Below, one piece after another: positions 7,470-15,457 of a DNA stretch of 58,189 bases (its first letter is position 1; the number at the start of each line of letters is the position of its first letter). The notes under the pieces are model-generated. The model was not told the origin of the DNA. It did not search any database and was given only the letters and a program-made list of their open reading frames with translations. Source of the DNA: Psychroflexus maritimus (GTDB lineage Bacteria; Bacteroidota; Bacteroidia; Flavobacteriales; Flavobacteriaceae); NCBI RefSeq assembly GCF_011089875.1, contig NZ_JAANAS010000072.1, positions 1 through 58,189 of the forward strand, written 5' to 3'. The translations under genes were made by a program, and so were the position numbers.

Positions 7470-7841
7470 TCAATCTAAAGCCAATCGCTTTGAGATTGCT
7501 GTTATTAATTCTTGTGTATCTTGAAATTTATTAATCTGTTGATTACTGAGCAAAGTTTCTAAGTCGTAATGATTTTGGTAAAAAATGATTGGAAAATTGT
7601 ACTTCGGTAAAAATTTTGAAGAAAATTGTTTTTCAAATTCATCTTTATGAAGAAATTTCATTTCAATAGAAGTATTTTTTTTGAATTTTCTCCAGCTTCT
7701 TTTCTCGGTCAATTTTCCATACGTAAGTGCACACAAATTACAATCGTAAGTAGAAGGCTTCAGGATTTTGTGGGCAAAATCTAAGCATTGATTTTTTGAA
7801 TCACTGTTAGCGTTGTAAACAAAAATCAAGGACTGTGTCAT
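7470..7841 (-). CDS. Conserved-looking small protein with CxxC motif, in gldBC operon
   Basis: I do not recognise this 123-residue protein. It is soluble, with no signal peptide or membrane segment. It has a CNLC motif near residues 34-37 in an alpha/beta-looking setting (LIFVYNANS at the N-terminus as a first strand), which could be a thioredoxin-like or metal-binding arrangement. Its ATG follows the gldC stop directly (TAAATG), so it is translated from the gldB-gldC mRNA, and the thiolase follows after 17 bp. The tight coupling suggests function in or beside the gldBC unit, but nothing in the sequence shows a gliding role. Confidence 0.7.
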   Translation of the reverse strand: MTQSLIFVYNANSDSKNQCLDFAHKILKPSTYDCNLCALTYGKLTEKRSWRKFKKNTSIEMKFLHKDEFEKQFSSKFLPKYNFPIIFYQNHYDLETLLSNQQINKFQDTQELITAISKRLALD

Positions 7842-8177
7842 TTACTCTTTTTTAAGGTCTAATTTTTCAGCAAAATAATCGCAAAAATCCTTCATAGTTT
7901 CCGTCATTTTTTCATCATTGGTGGCACGGTAGTAGGTATCACTCATGGTTACCAAGGTCTGATGAAAAAACTTTTTCATTTCATCCATGGGCATATCTTT
8001 TGTCCAAAGATCAATTCTAAGTGTTTCTTGGTTGTGGTGATCCCAAAGCGAAAGCATGACTGCTTTAGCTTCTTCGTTTTCAACCCCACCATCTTGGGCA
8101 GACCAAGTTAAGTTTTCTGGGATGTTATTTTCATCGGTTTCTACGTTGACTTGTATGGTTGATTTTTTTGAACTCAT
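7842..8177 (-). CDS. gldC: Gliding motility protein GldC
   Basis: A 111-residue soluble protein matching GldC in length, composition and context. The conserved-looking stretch PENLTWSAQDGG near 20-31 and the charged C-terminus are typical. GldC is not essential in Flavobacterium johnsoniae but improves gliding, and is thought to act with GldB. Its ATG overlaps the gldB stop (TAATG), so translation is coupled. Confidence 0.88.
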   Translation of the reverse strand: MSSKKSTIQVNVETDENNIPENLTWSAQDGGVENEEAKAVMLSLWDHHNQETLRIDLWTKDMPMDEMKKFFHQTLVTMSDTYYRATNDEKMTETMKDFCDYFAEKLDLKKE

Positions 8178-9142
8178 TATTTTCTGGGTTTGTAATTTGA
8201 TTTATTGTATATTTCTTCAGCTTCTAAAGTTAGCATTTCTTCCAGGCTAATTTCATTTTTATCCATAAATGCTTCTACAATTCGGTAGCCAATAAATTGA
8301 CCAAGTCGCGGTGGACTTTCATTGTCTAATTCCAAGTAAAACTTAGAATAAGGGCCAATATTTATAAAGCGTTCTTTCAGTTTTTGGTCTGAACTGTATA
8401 ATAAAGATTTTTCTACAAAATATTTCCAGATTTGTGCTTCATTGGCATACGCCCAATCCAATTCAGCTGTGGTATAATCAAAGGCAAAATGAGGTTCCTG
8501 AAAGCGCTGTAATAAACTTTTAATGTATAGGATTTTTCCGTGATGCACCATGGTGGACAAGAATTTTCTTGAGGTGCTTCTTGGTACTAATTTTTCAGCA
8601 TACACTTGAGCTACATCAGAAATTAAATAGTCAGGAGTTTGTAACCTAGCTAAATAACTAGCAAAACCTTCATAAAAGTGATGCTCCTCTCCCAGGTAAT
8701 TATCTAAGGAAACCAAAAGTATATCTTCATTTAAAATCACTTTATTTCTGTAGTCCACTTCTTCAGCTAAGGTGATAATTTTAGGTGTAGGAATTTGAGG
8801 AAAATAATACTTTAAATGCTGAAATAATTTTTCTAATTCGGCTTGTTCGTTTTCAAAGGAAGGGAATGCTTTACTTACTTCTGTATTAATTTCTGCTTGA
8901 AGCGTATCTTTCATTTTTTCAATATAAGCTTCATTGGGCACCTCTTCAGAAAAAAGCATGGGGTAATTGTTTTTCAGTTGAATAAGGTTTGAAGGCGTGG
9001 CGGAAGCAAATTCTTGGTCAAAGCGATTGATTTCTATTTCAACGGGGATAGCCGCAATTTCTTGAGCAACTTGGTCTTCTTTTTGACAAGCCGAAAAAAA
9101 TAACATTAAAATCAAGCAGCAAAGCCTATACTTTGAATACAT
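8177..9142 (-). CDS. gldB: Gliding motility lipoprotein GldB
   Basis: About 321 residues from the start used here. A signal peptide ends in a lipobox LFFSAC, with the lipidated cysteine near residue 19. GldB is an essential gliding lipoprotein in F. johnsoniae, associated with the Gld/T9SS machinery at the cell envelope. I chose ATG 9142 rather than an in-frame TTG at 9160, because a -7 box TAGCTTTG (minus strand, 9165-9158) overlaps the TTG and because the signal peptide then starts directly (MYSKYRLCC). It is first gene of the operon gldB-gldC-orf-thiolase. Confidence 0.88.
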   Translation of the reverse strand: MYSKYRLCCLILMLFFSACQKEDQVAQEIAAIPVEIEINRFDQEFASATPSNLIQLKNNYPMLFSEEVPNEAYIEKMKDTLQAEINTEVSKAFPSFENEQAELEKLFQHLKYYFPQIPTPKIITLAEEVDYRNKVILNEDILLVSLDNYLGEEHHFYEGFASYLARLQTPDYLISDVAQVYAEKLVPRSTSRKFLSTMVHHGKILYIKSLLQRFQEPHFAFDYTTAELDWAYANEAQIWKYFVEKSLLYSSDQKLKERFINIGPYSKFYLELDNESPPRLGQFIGYRIVEAFMDKNEISLEEMLTLEAEEIYNKSNYKPRK

Positions 9143-9157
9143 AAAAAAATTTTCTTG

Positions 9158-9165
9158 CAAAGCTA
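9158..9165 (-). promoter_or_regulatory. -7 box TAGCTTTG of the gldB operon
   Basis: The minus-strand TAnnTTTG match lies 15 nt before ATG 9142. It decides the gldB start by excluding the TTG at 9160. Confidence 0.55.
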
Positions 9166-9300
9166 ATGATTTAAAATGAGTTGATTTATTGGGTTTTAAG
9201 AAGTATTAAGAAGTTAAGGCTTTAGAAAAAATCAAATATATTTTTAAGCGACTAACTAACTTGCGAAATTGTATGATTTTTTTTTATTAGAGTAATTCCT

Positions 9301-9378
9301 TATCAGGTTTGATTATTCATTTTTATAGACAAAGAAAAATAAAGCAACTAAACAGCTTCATTTGATGGTTCATTTAGC
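9301..9378. repeat. Decayed copy 3 of the terminal-inverted-repeat element
   Basis: The left end TATCAGGTTTGATTATTCA (9301-9319) resembles the left end of copy 1 (TACCAATTTGACTATTAAA). The right part, around CAGCTTCATTTGATGGTT, resembles copy 1 near 3424-3441 (TAGCGTCATTTGATGGTT). The central palindrome is absent. It lies in the 9166-9436 spacer, which otherwise shows no gene. Confidence 0.45.
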
Positions 9379-9436
9379 ATGAGTGAGAAGATGAACTAAA
9401 CTTCTGTTAAGCCTATTTAGAATCAATCAAAATGTT

Positions 9437-9444
9437 TATCTTTG
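9437..9444 (+). promoter_or_regulatory. -7 box TATCTTTG of the riboswitch-metK transcript
   Basis: A TAnnTTTG match. A start 4-5 nt after the box would fall at about 9449, exactly the first base of aptamer helix P1. Confidence 0.65.
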
Positions 9445-9447
9445 CTG

Positions 9448-9494
9448 CGAGGAAAGATTTGACTGATTGCAACCTCTAAAAATGCTAAAGCAGC
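9448..9494 (+). promoter_or_regulatory. SAM-II-like riboswitch upstream of metK
   Basis: A compact pseudoknot that fits the SAM-II (metA motif) aptamer. P1 is GAGG (9449-9452) with CCTC (9473-9476). The loop holds GATTTGACTGATTGCAA, close to the SAM-II loop GAUUUAACCGUAUUGCAA as I remember it. The 3' tail AAAAATGCTAAAG gives the conserved GCUAAA. Pseudoknot pairs are GCA (9469-9471) with TGC (9483-9485) and CTG (9463-9465) with CAG (9491-9493). The transcript appears to start at P1. The gene is S-adenosylmethionine synthetase, 59 nt downstream, so product feedback is the expected logic. No clear intrinsic terminator follows, so translational control is more likely. A 4-bp P1 is short for the class. 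Confidence 0.72.
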
Positions 9495-9552
9495 TTCTTC
9501 ATTTTTGGAATGCCTCCAGTCTTCTTTTTAGTTGAATTAAAATTGTAAAAAT

Positions 9553-10806
9553 ATGCCTTATTTATTTACCTCAGAAAGTGTTTCTGAAGGTCATCCCGAT
9601 AAAATAGCAGATCAAATTAGTGATGCTTTACTAGACTATTTTTTAGCCTTTGATGAAGATTCTAAAGTAGCTTGTGAAACACTTGTAACCACAGGTCAAG
9701 TAGTTTTAGCGGGTGAAGTAAAAAGCAACACCTATATTGATGTACAACAAGTAGCTAGAGATGTGATTAATGATATTGGTTATACCAAAGGTGAATACCG
9801 ATTTAGCGGTGATTCATGTGGGGTGATTTCCCTCATTCATGAACAATCTCCCGAAATTAACCAAGGTGTTGATAAAAAAGCGAAAGAAGAGCAAGGCGCA
9901 GGCGACCAAGGAATGATGTTTGGTTACGCCACCAATGAAACCGATAATTATATGCCGCTTGCTCTAGCCATTTCTCATCGCATTATGATTGAATTGGCAA
10001 AATTAAGAAGAGAGCATACTGAAATCACTTACTTAAGACCTGATGCCAAAGCGCAAGTAACTATTGAATATAGTGATGACAACGTGCCTCAAAAAATAAA
10101 TACCATTGTAGTTTCTACTCAGCATGATGAATTTGACGAAGATGATAAAATGCTTAATCAAATAGCTCAAGATGTCAAAAACATATTGATTCCAAGAGTA
10201 AAGACTTACTTTAATGAAGAAGTACAGCAACTATTTGATTCTGAAATCACATATCACGTCAATCCTACTGGAAAATTTGTGATTGGCGGACCTCATGGAG
10301 ATGCGGGCCTGACGGGTCGAAAAATTATAGTTGACACCTATGGTGGGAAAGGCGCTCACGGAGGTGGTGCTTTTTCTGGAAAAGACCCGAGTAAAGTAGA
10401 TCGTTCAGCAGCTTATGCTACAAGACATATTGCCAAGAACTTAGTGGCTGCAGGAATTGCTGATGAAGCTTTAGTGCAAGTTTCTTATGCTATTGGAGTA
10501 AAAGAGCCTGTATCGCTTAACGTAGAAACTTACGGAACCGCAAAAGTTGATTTAATGGATGGCGAAATTGCTAAAAAATTAGAAGCAATTTTTGATTTAA
10601 CCCCTGCTGGTATTGAAAATAGATTAAAGCTTAGAAACCCTATCTATCGTGAAACAGCAGCTTACGGCCACATGGGACGCCCCTACAGAAAAGAAAGAAA
10701 AGTTTACAAATCAAATTATTCTGGTGAAGTTACTAAAGAGGTTGAATTGTTTACTTGGGAAAAATTAGACTACGTAGATAAGCTGAAAGAGGCTTTCGAA
10801 ATATAG
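9553..10806 (+). CDS. metK: S-adenosylmethionine synthetase
   Basis: 417 residues, near the usual 380-430. It makes S-adenosylmethionine from methionine and ATP in the cytoplasm as a tetramer. Signatures are SEGHPDKIADQISDALLDYF near the N-terminus (metal and triphosphate site), GAGDQGMMFGYA near 115-126, and the GGGAFSGKDPSKVDRSAAY loop near 273-291. The start MPYLFTSESVSEGHPDK is canonical. A SAM-II-like aptamer lies in its leader and a strong bidirectional terminator follows it, so metK is monocistronic. Confidence 0.97.
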   Translation: MPYLFTSESVSEGHPDKIADQISDALLDYFLAFDEDSKVACETLVTTGQVVLAGEVKSNTYIDVQQVARDVINDIGYTKGEYRFSGDSCGVISLIHEQSPEINQGVDKKAKEEQGAGDQGMMFGYATNETDNYMPLALAISHRIMIELAKLRREHTEITYLRPDAKAQVTIEYSDDNVPQKINTIVVSTQHDEFDEDDKMLNQIAQDVKNILIPRVKTYFNEEVQQLFDSEITYHVNPTGKFVIGGPHGDAGLTGRKIIVDTYGGKGAHGGGAFSGKDPSKVDRSAAYATRHIAKNLVAAGIADEALVQVSYAIGVKEPVSLNVETYGTAKVDLMDGEIAKKLEAIFDLTPAGIENRLKLRNPIYRETAAYGHMGRPYRKERKVYKSNYSGEVTKEVELFTWEKLDYVDKLKEAFEI

Positions 10807-10827
10807 TAAAGCATCTACAAGTTAAAA

Positions 10828-10864
10828 ATAAAAAGTGCTTCAACCAAAATTGAAGCACTTTTTA
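10828..10864. terminator. Bidirectional terminator between metK and pepD
   Basis: AAAAGTGCTTCAA (10831-10843) pairs perfectly with TTGAAGCACTTTT (10850-10862) around a 6-nt loop, with A and T tracts on both sides, serving both convergent genes. Confidence 0.9.
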
Positions 10865-10885
10865 TTAAGAAAAAATCTGACTTAT

Positions 10886-12346
10886 CTATTTCTTTGGAAT
10901 CTGCTGAAGTACTTCTTTGGTAAACTTCCAAAACTTCTGCATAGATGAAATGCTTGCTCTTTCGTCTGGCGAGTGTGCTCCACGAATTGTAGGGCCAAAT
11001 GAAATCATATCCATTTCAGGATAGTGACTTCCTAAAATTCCACATTCTAAACCAGCATGACAAGCAGCAATATTGGCTTTTTCGCCATTTTGATTTTGAT
11101 AAATCTTATCTAAAACCTTCAGTATGCTTGAATCTGGATTAGGAGCCCAACCTGGATAATCACCGGTTAATTCAACTTCAAAACCAGCCAATTCAAAACT
11201 TGAGCGCAAACTATTAGCTAGATCAATTTTATTAGATTCTACAGAAGACCTGGTTAAGCAATGTACTTCGGCTGTGCCGCCTTTGACTTCAATTCTAGCT
11301 ATATTATTTGAAGTTTCTACTAAGCCGTCAATATCTGGACTCATTCTATAAACGCCATTATGAGCGGCATAAACTGCTTTCAAAAAACCTTCTTGTACGC
11401 CAATATCCATGACCATTTCTGGCATTTTTGAAGGCTGTATGGTAATTTCCATGTGTGGCTCTATACTTTTATACTCTTGTTTAATTTCGTCAATCAAGAT
11501 TTTCATTTCTTCTAGAAAAACTGCTTTGTGTAGTTGATCTACCACTACTACAGCCTGACTTTCTCTAGGGATGGCATTTCTTAATCCACCACCAAAAAGA
11601 TGGGCAATTCGAAGTCCAAAGTTAGTGTAAGAATCAAACAACAAACGATTTAATAGTTTGTTTGCATTAGCTAATCCTTTAATGATATCCATACCCGAAT
11701 GCCCGCCTTGCAGTGATTTAATTTTGATTTCAAAAGCCTCAACTTGACTTGGCACAGGTTCTTGTTTATAAGTTCTTATGGCCGATAAGTCAACACCGCC
11801 GGCACAGCCTATTCCTATTTCATCATCTTCTTCTGTATCTAAGTTTAAAAGAATTTCGCCTTTTAGAATAGTTGGATCTAATTCTTTGGCTCCTGTCATT
11901 CCCGTTTCTTCGTCAATAGTAAACAAGGCTTCAATAGGCGGATGTGCAATATCTTCACTTTCCAAAATAGCCATAATAGTAGCAACGCCAAGGCCATTAT
12001 CAGCACCTAGAGTAGTTCCTTTTGCACGAACCCAATCGCCATCAATATACATATCTATTCCTTGGGTTTCAAAATTGAATTCTGTATCGTTATTTTTTTG
12101 ATGAACCATATCCAAATGCGATTGCAAAACAATGCTTTTTCGGTTCTCCATTCCTTTAGAAGCAGGTTTGGTAATCACCACATTTCCAATAGCGTCCTTT
12201 TGAGTTGGAAGTCCAAGTTTTTTTCCAAAATCGAGCATAAAAGCAATCACACGCTCTTCTTTTTTGGAAGGCCGTGGCACTTCATTCAAGTCGGCAAAAT
12301 TCTTCCAGACGGCCTTTGGTTCAATAGTTCTAATATCTTCATTCAT
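10886..12346 (-). CDS. pepD: Aminoacyl-histidine dipeptidase (M20 family, PepD-like)
   Basis: About 486 residues, matching PepD length. It is a cytoplasmic zinc dipeptidase of M20 family, cleaving Xaa-His and other dipeptides. Metal-site segments are visible: QSHLDMVHQ (His and catalytic Asp), TTLGADNGLGVA (bridging Asp), TIDEETGMTGA (catalytic Glu plus ligand), LNLDTEEDDE, and GLECGILGSHYP / FGPTIRGAHSPDE near the C-terminus. ATG 12346 is chosen over a TTG at 12355, because a -7-like TATTTTTG lies just upstream of both and the protein family starts at this point. It is monocistronic and convergent with metK. Confidence 0.93.
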   Translation of the reverse strand: MNEDIRTIEPKAVWKNFADLNEVPRPSKKEERVIAFMLDFGKKLGLPTQKDAIGNVVITKPASKGMENRKSIVLQSHLDMVHQKNNDTEFNFETQGIDMYIDGDWVRAKGTTLGADNGLGVATIMAILESEDIAHPPIEALFTIDEETGMTGAKELDPTILKGEILLNLDTEEDDEIGIGCAGGVDLSAIRTYKQEPVPSQVEAFEIKIKSLQGGHSGMDIIKGLANANKLLNRLLFDSYTNFGLRIAHLFGGGLRNAIPRESQAVVVVDQLHKAVFLEEMKILIDEIKQEYKSIEPHMEITIQPSKMPEMVMDIGVQEGFLKAVYAAHNGVYRMSPDIDGLVETSNNIARIEVKGGTAEVHCLTRSSVESNKIDLANSLRSSFELAGFEVELTGDYPGWAPNPDSSILKVLDKIYQNQNGEKANIAACHAGLECGILGSHYPEMDMISFGPTIRGAHSPDERASISSMQKFWKFTKEVLQQIPKK

Positions 12347-12422
12347 AAAATTCAAATTTTCACAAAAATAAGAAAGATAAAAAGGAAAAATTGAGAATTA
12401 AGAAATATATTGGAGTATAAAA

Positions 12423-12785
12423 TCAAATTACTAATATAGCAAGTGATAAAATTAACATTGTAAAGGCTGGAAATGACTTTTTAGGCTCGTCCTTTACTTT
12501 TATGTGCATTCCAATTGCACCAAGCATTAAAAAGCCAATACCTGCAGCTGAAATTTCGACAATACTAGGGAGAAAAATTCCTGCTATTAGTCCTATAGCG
12601 AATAGCAACTTTAGACCTCCTACTAAATACATCATGGTTTCATTTAAGCCATAAACTTCAAATTCTTTTTTCATACTCGGAGCATCTGCGCCTCGAAAGG
12701 GAGTGGATTTATTAAATCTGAACAACCAAACATTGAAAATAGTTGCAGCAACAATTACCTGAATAATGATTTTTAAGTACTCCAT
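12423..12785 (-). CDS. DoxX-family small membrane protein
   Basis: About 120 residues with four predicted membrane helices (near 4-22, 50-70, 74-92 and 104-120), the DoxX/DoxD-like fold. DoxX-like proteins are quinone- or thiol-linked membrane proteins whose exact job is mostly unknown. The start is ATG 12785; a longer in-frame start overlaps the -7 box TATATTTG (minus, 12804-12797). It is divergent from the broken NAD(P)-binding gene at 12952, so the two may once have shared regulation. Confidence 0.82.
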   Translation of the reverse strand: MEYLKIIIQVIVAATIFNVWLFRFNKSTPFRGADAPSMKKEFEVYGLNETMMYLVGGLKLLFAIGLIAGIFLPSIVEISAAGIGFLMLGAIGMHIKVKDEPKKSFPAFTMLILSLAILVI

Positions 12786-12796
12786 AGTTTTTCTTT

Positions 12797-12804
12797 CAAA
12801 TATA
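12797..12804 (-). promoter_or_regulatory. -7 box TATATTTG of the doxX-like gene
   Basis: The minus-strand consensus box lies 11 nt before ATG 12785. It rules out the longer in-frame start that overlaps it. Confidence 0.6.
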
Positions 12805-12951
12805 ACCATGACTAACTGAAAAACTAATCATTTAAAAAACAATTAATAAATCAAAATTCAAAAATCCAAATAAATAAAGATTTACCCATTTTTTAACCCT
12901 TTATATAAGGTTAATCAAAAACTAATACTCATATTAAATAAAAAATTAAAA

Positions 12952-13548
12952 ATGGAAAAAGTAATGATTATTGGAGCCAACGGCACAACGGGAAGAATAG
13001 TTAGTAAAATACTAGCTAATTCAAAAAAATACTAAGCAATAGCCATGATTAGAAAAGTAGAACAGACTGAATTTTTTAACAAACTTGGAGTTGAAACCTG
13101 TATAGGCGATTTAGAACAGGATTTTAGTAACTGTTTTAACTGCATCGACAAAGTTATTTTTGCAGCAGGATCGGGAAGCAAAACTGGCCCAGAAAAAACA
13201 ACAAGTGTTGACCAAGAAGGAGCTAAGAGAGCGGTGAATTATGCTGAAAAAAACAAGCTCAAAAAGTTTGTTATGCTAAGCAGTATTGGAACCTATCAAC
13301 CCGAAAAAGCAGGCGACTTAGAACATTACATTAGAGCTAAAAAAGAAGCTGATGAGTATTTAAGAAAAAGTAAACTTAGTTTCAGTATTGTTCAGCCTGA
13401 GGGATTAACTAATGAAAAAGCTTCAGGTAAGGTCAAAATGGCTAAACAATTAAGTGATTACGGTTCTATTTCACGAACTGACGTAGCTCATATTCCAATT
13501 GAATGTTTAACTGATGATGTGCTGCTAATAAAAAATCTTTTGAAGTAA
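12952..13548 (+). pseudogene. Broken SDR-like NAD(P)-binding protein (YwnB type)
   Basis: The intact N-terminal Rossmann motif MEKVMIIGANGTTGR starts at ATG 12952. An in-frame TAA at 13033-13035 (after NSKKY) then interrupts it, and the same frame continues as AIAMIRKVEQTEFF up to 13548. Near the end a second lesion is likely: after LLIKN the frame stops at once, while the neighbouring frame carries KSFEVIEGNDAIKNAVSNI, the C-terminal ending expected for this family. Restoring one A in the A-run 13530-13535 would join them. Middle motifs (IFAAGSG, FVMLSSIGTY, YIRAKKEADEYL) show an atypical SDR fold. A remnant could still be translated from ATG 13045, but it lacks the nucleotide-binding glycines. 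Confidence 0.8.
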
Positions 13549-13597
13549 TTGAAGGGAACGATGCTATTAAAAACGCTGTTTCTAACATTTATTCAAT

Positions 13598-13626
13598 AAC
13601 AAAAAGCCCTTTGAAAAAAGGGCTTT
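13598..13626 (-). terminator. Terminator of rpmE2
   Basis: AAAGCCCTTT (13603-13612) pairs with AAAGGGCTTT (13617-13626) over a 4-nt loop. On the minus strand a T-run follows. It starts 25 nt after the rpmE2 stop and would also stop plus-strand transcription of the pseudogene. Confidence 0.8.
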
Positions 13627-13650
13627 GGTATATACTATGTAAAAGCGATT

Positions 13651-13902
13651 TTATTTTTTAAATTTAGAATACTTATTCTTAAATTTATCGATACGTCCAG
13701 CGGTATCTACCAATTTCTTTTTACCTGTGTAAAAAGGATGTGAAGTTCTAGAAATTTCTAGCTTAATCAATGGGTATTCAACACCATCAACATCTATAGT
13801 TTCTTTTGCCTCAGCTGTAGATTTAGTCAAAAATATCTCATTGTTTGACATATCTTTAAATGCTACTAATCTATAATTCTCTGGGTGTATGCCTGCTTTC
13901 AT
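13651..13902 (-). CDS. rpmE2: 50S ribosomal protein L31 type B
   Basis: 83 residues starting [19 protein letters not shown], the type B L31 form. It contains no cysteine, so the zinc ribbon of type A L31 is absent; in many bacteria the type B form serves when zinc is scarce, but in Bacteroidota it is often the only L31. The start is ATG 13902: an in-frame TTG at 13935 overlaps the -7 box TAAATTTG and would add 11 non-family residues. It has its own promoter and terminator. Confidence 0.95.
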   Translation of the reverse strand: MKAGIHPENYRLVAFKDMSNNEIFLTKSTAEAKETIDVDGVEYPLIKLEISRTSHPFYTGKKKLVDTAGRIDKFKNKYSKFKK

Positions 13903-13932
13903 CTCTTTTCTATTCTTTAAAAATTCAGTGTG

Positions 13933-13940
13933 CAAATTTA
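13933..13940 (-). promoter_or_regulatory. -7 box TAAATTTG of rpmE2
   Basis: The minus-strand consensus box lies 30 nt before ATG 13902. It excludes the TTG at 13935 as a start. Confidence 0.55.
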
Positions 13941-14049
13941 ATCAATCTTATTTATCTAACAAATTTAATTTCAACTATTTTTAATGAAGTTTCAACTTTC
14001 AATAAATTCATCTAGTAAAACAGTAGAAATTGAATTGAAAACAAACAAC

Positions 14050-15300
14050 TTATTGGTTTTCAAGCTCAAATACTTTATTTAATAAAGCCACAGTATCATC
14101 GGTAGAACCATTAGCGCTTCTTAAGTGTGAGGCAAAACTACGCGTGATTTTGTGAATGATTCGATCTGAAATCAACTTGGCTTGTTCTTCATTAAAAGCT
14201 TCAAATTTTTTAGACTGATAATCTAATTCTTCATCTTTAAATAATTCAAATTTTTCTTTCAAGGCTTTAATGGTGGGGGCAAACTTACGCGTATCTAACC
14301 ATTCATAAAATTCAGCTTTAACCTCATCAATTATAGTTTCCGCTTGAGGAATATAGGCTTTTCTTTTAGAAAGTGTTTCATCAGTCAACTTAGACAGATG
14401 ATCCATGTGTAATAAATTCACATTAGTTAATTCATTCACGTTATCATTTACATTTTTAGGTATCGATAAATCTAAAATAAGTAAAGCTTTTTTGGTGTGA
14501 ATTAATTCTTTAGTAATTGTAGGATGCTGAGCACCTGTAGCAACAATAAGTATATCAGATTTTCTGATTTCGGCTTGAAGTTCAGAAAAATCTTTAACTT
14601 CTAAATTAAATTTACCGGCTACTTCTTCAGCTTTATCTTTGGTTCTATTAATTAAAGTAATATTTTTATTGTGAGTGTGCTTCACTAAGTTTTCACAAGT
14701 ATTTCTTCCAATTTTCCCTGTTCCAAATAATAAGATATTTTTGGTGGTAGAAAAATCGATTTTATCCATAATATATTGAACTGAAGCAAAAGAAACCGAT
14801 GTTGCTCCAGATGAAAGTGCGGTTTCATTTTTAATTCTTCTACTTGTTTGAATTACCGAATTAAAAAGTCGTTCTAAAAAAGCATTAGACATTTCGCGCT
14901 TTTTAGAAAGGATAAAAGCAGATTTCATTTGAGAAATAATCTCAAAATCACCCAATATCTGACTATCCAAGCCTCCGCCTACTCTAAACATGTGGGCAAT
15001 AGCTAAATCATCTTTATAGATGTACCCCACTTCTTTAAAAGTTTCTTTATTACCCAAGCTGTGTGCACAAAGCAAATCAATTAATGTGCTCACTTCATCA
15101 CAAAAACCGTACAACTCGGTACGGTTACAGGTAGAAGTTACCACCACTGCATCTAAGCCCTTAGTTTTGGCATCTTCTAATAAGGCATTTCGTTGCGCTA
15201 AACTTAAGCTAAACTTTCCGCGTACAAATGCATCGGCCTTTTCGTAGCTCAAACCTACGGCAAAGAAACTTTTAAAATTTGATACTTGATACATTTGCAT
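14050..15300 (-). CDS. hemA: Glutamyl-tRNA reductase
   Basis: 416 residues. It reduces glutamyl-tRNA(Glu) to glutamate-1-semialdehyde with NADPH, the first committed step of C5-pathway haem synthesis. The catalytic cysteine is Cys58 in VTSTCNRTELYGF; the GGLDSQILGDFEI segment and the NADPH loop LLFGTGKIGRNTCENL follow, then a C-terminal dimerisation helix. It is divergent from an AraC regulator and has its own -7 box (minus, 15325-15318). The rest of the early haem genes is not next to it; hemD lies near 39.5 kb. Confidence 0.95.
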   Translation of the reverse strand: MQMYQVSNFKSFFAVGLSYEKADAFVRGKFSLSLAQRNALLEDAKTKGLDAVVVTSTCNRTELYGFCDEVSTLIDLLCAHSLGNKETFKEVGYIYKDDLAIAHMFRVGGGLDSQILGDFEIISQMKSAFILSKKREMSNAFLERLFNSVIQTSRRIKNETALSSGATSVSFASVQYIMDKIDFSTTKNILLFGTGKIGRNTCENLVKHTHNKNITLINRTKDKAEEVAGKFNLEVKDFSELQAEIRKSDILIVATGAQHPTITKELIHTKKALLILDLSIPKNVNDNVNELTNVNLLHMDHLSKLTDETLSKRKAYIPQAETIIDEVKAEFYEWLDTRKFAPTIKALKEKFELFKDEELDYQSKKFEAFNEEQAKLISDRIIHKITRSFASHLRSANGSTDDTVALLNKVFELENQ

Positions 15301-15317
15301 GTATTATAATTTTGACG

Positions 15318-15325
15318 CAAAAATA
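15318..15325 (-). promoter_or_regulatory. -7 box TATTTTTG of hemA
   Basis: The minus-strand TAnnTTTG match lies 17 nt before the hemA ATG. Confidence 0.55.
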
Positions 15326-15419
15326 AATCATAAGCTTATTTTAAAATAACGCTCAAAGTTCTTTTTGTGTTGAAAAAAGGTTTTTCTTTGAATTTGTGAT
15401 AAATATCATCTATTTGCCC

Positions 15420-15427
15420 TAGATTTG
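15420..15427 (+). promoter_or_regulatory. -7 box TAGATTTG of the AraC regulator gene
   Basis: A TAnnTTTG match with a TTTG at 15393-15396 as possible -33 element. A small perfect hairpin (GCCTTA/TAAGGC, 15427-15441) begins at its last base. Confidence 0.5.
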
Positions 15428-15457
15428 CCTTATAGTAAGGCTTAACGAAACAACTAA

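Noticed and set aside
13045-13548. Intact gene starting at ATG 13045
   Set aside because: This would lack the Rossmann glycine motif, which is encoded in the same frame just upstream of a single stop codon; a broken gene is the better explanation.
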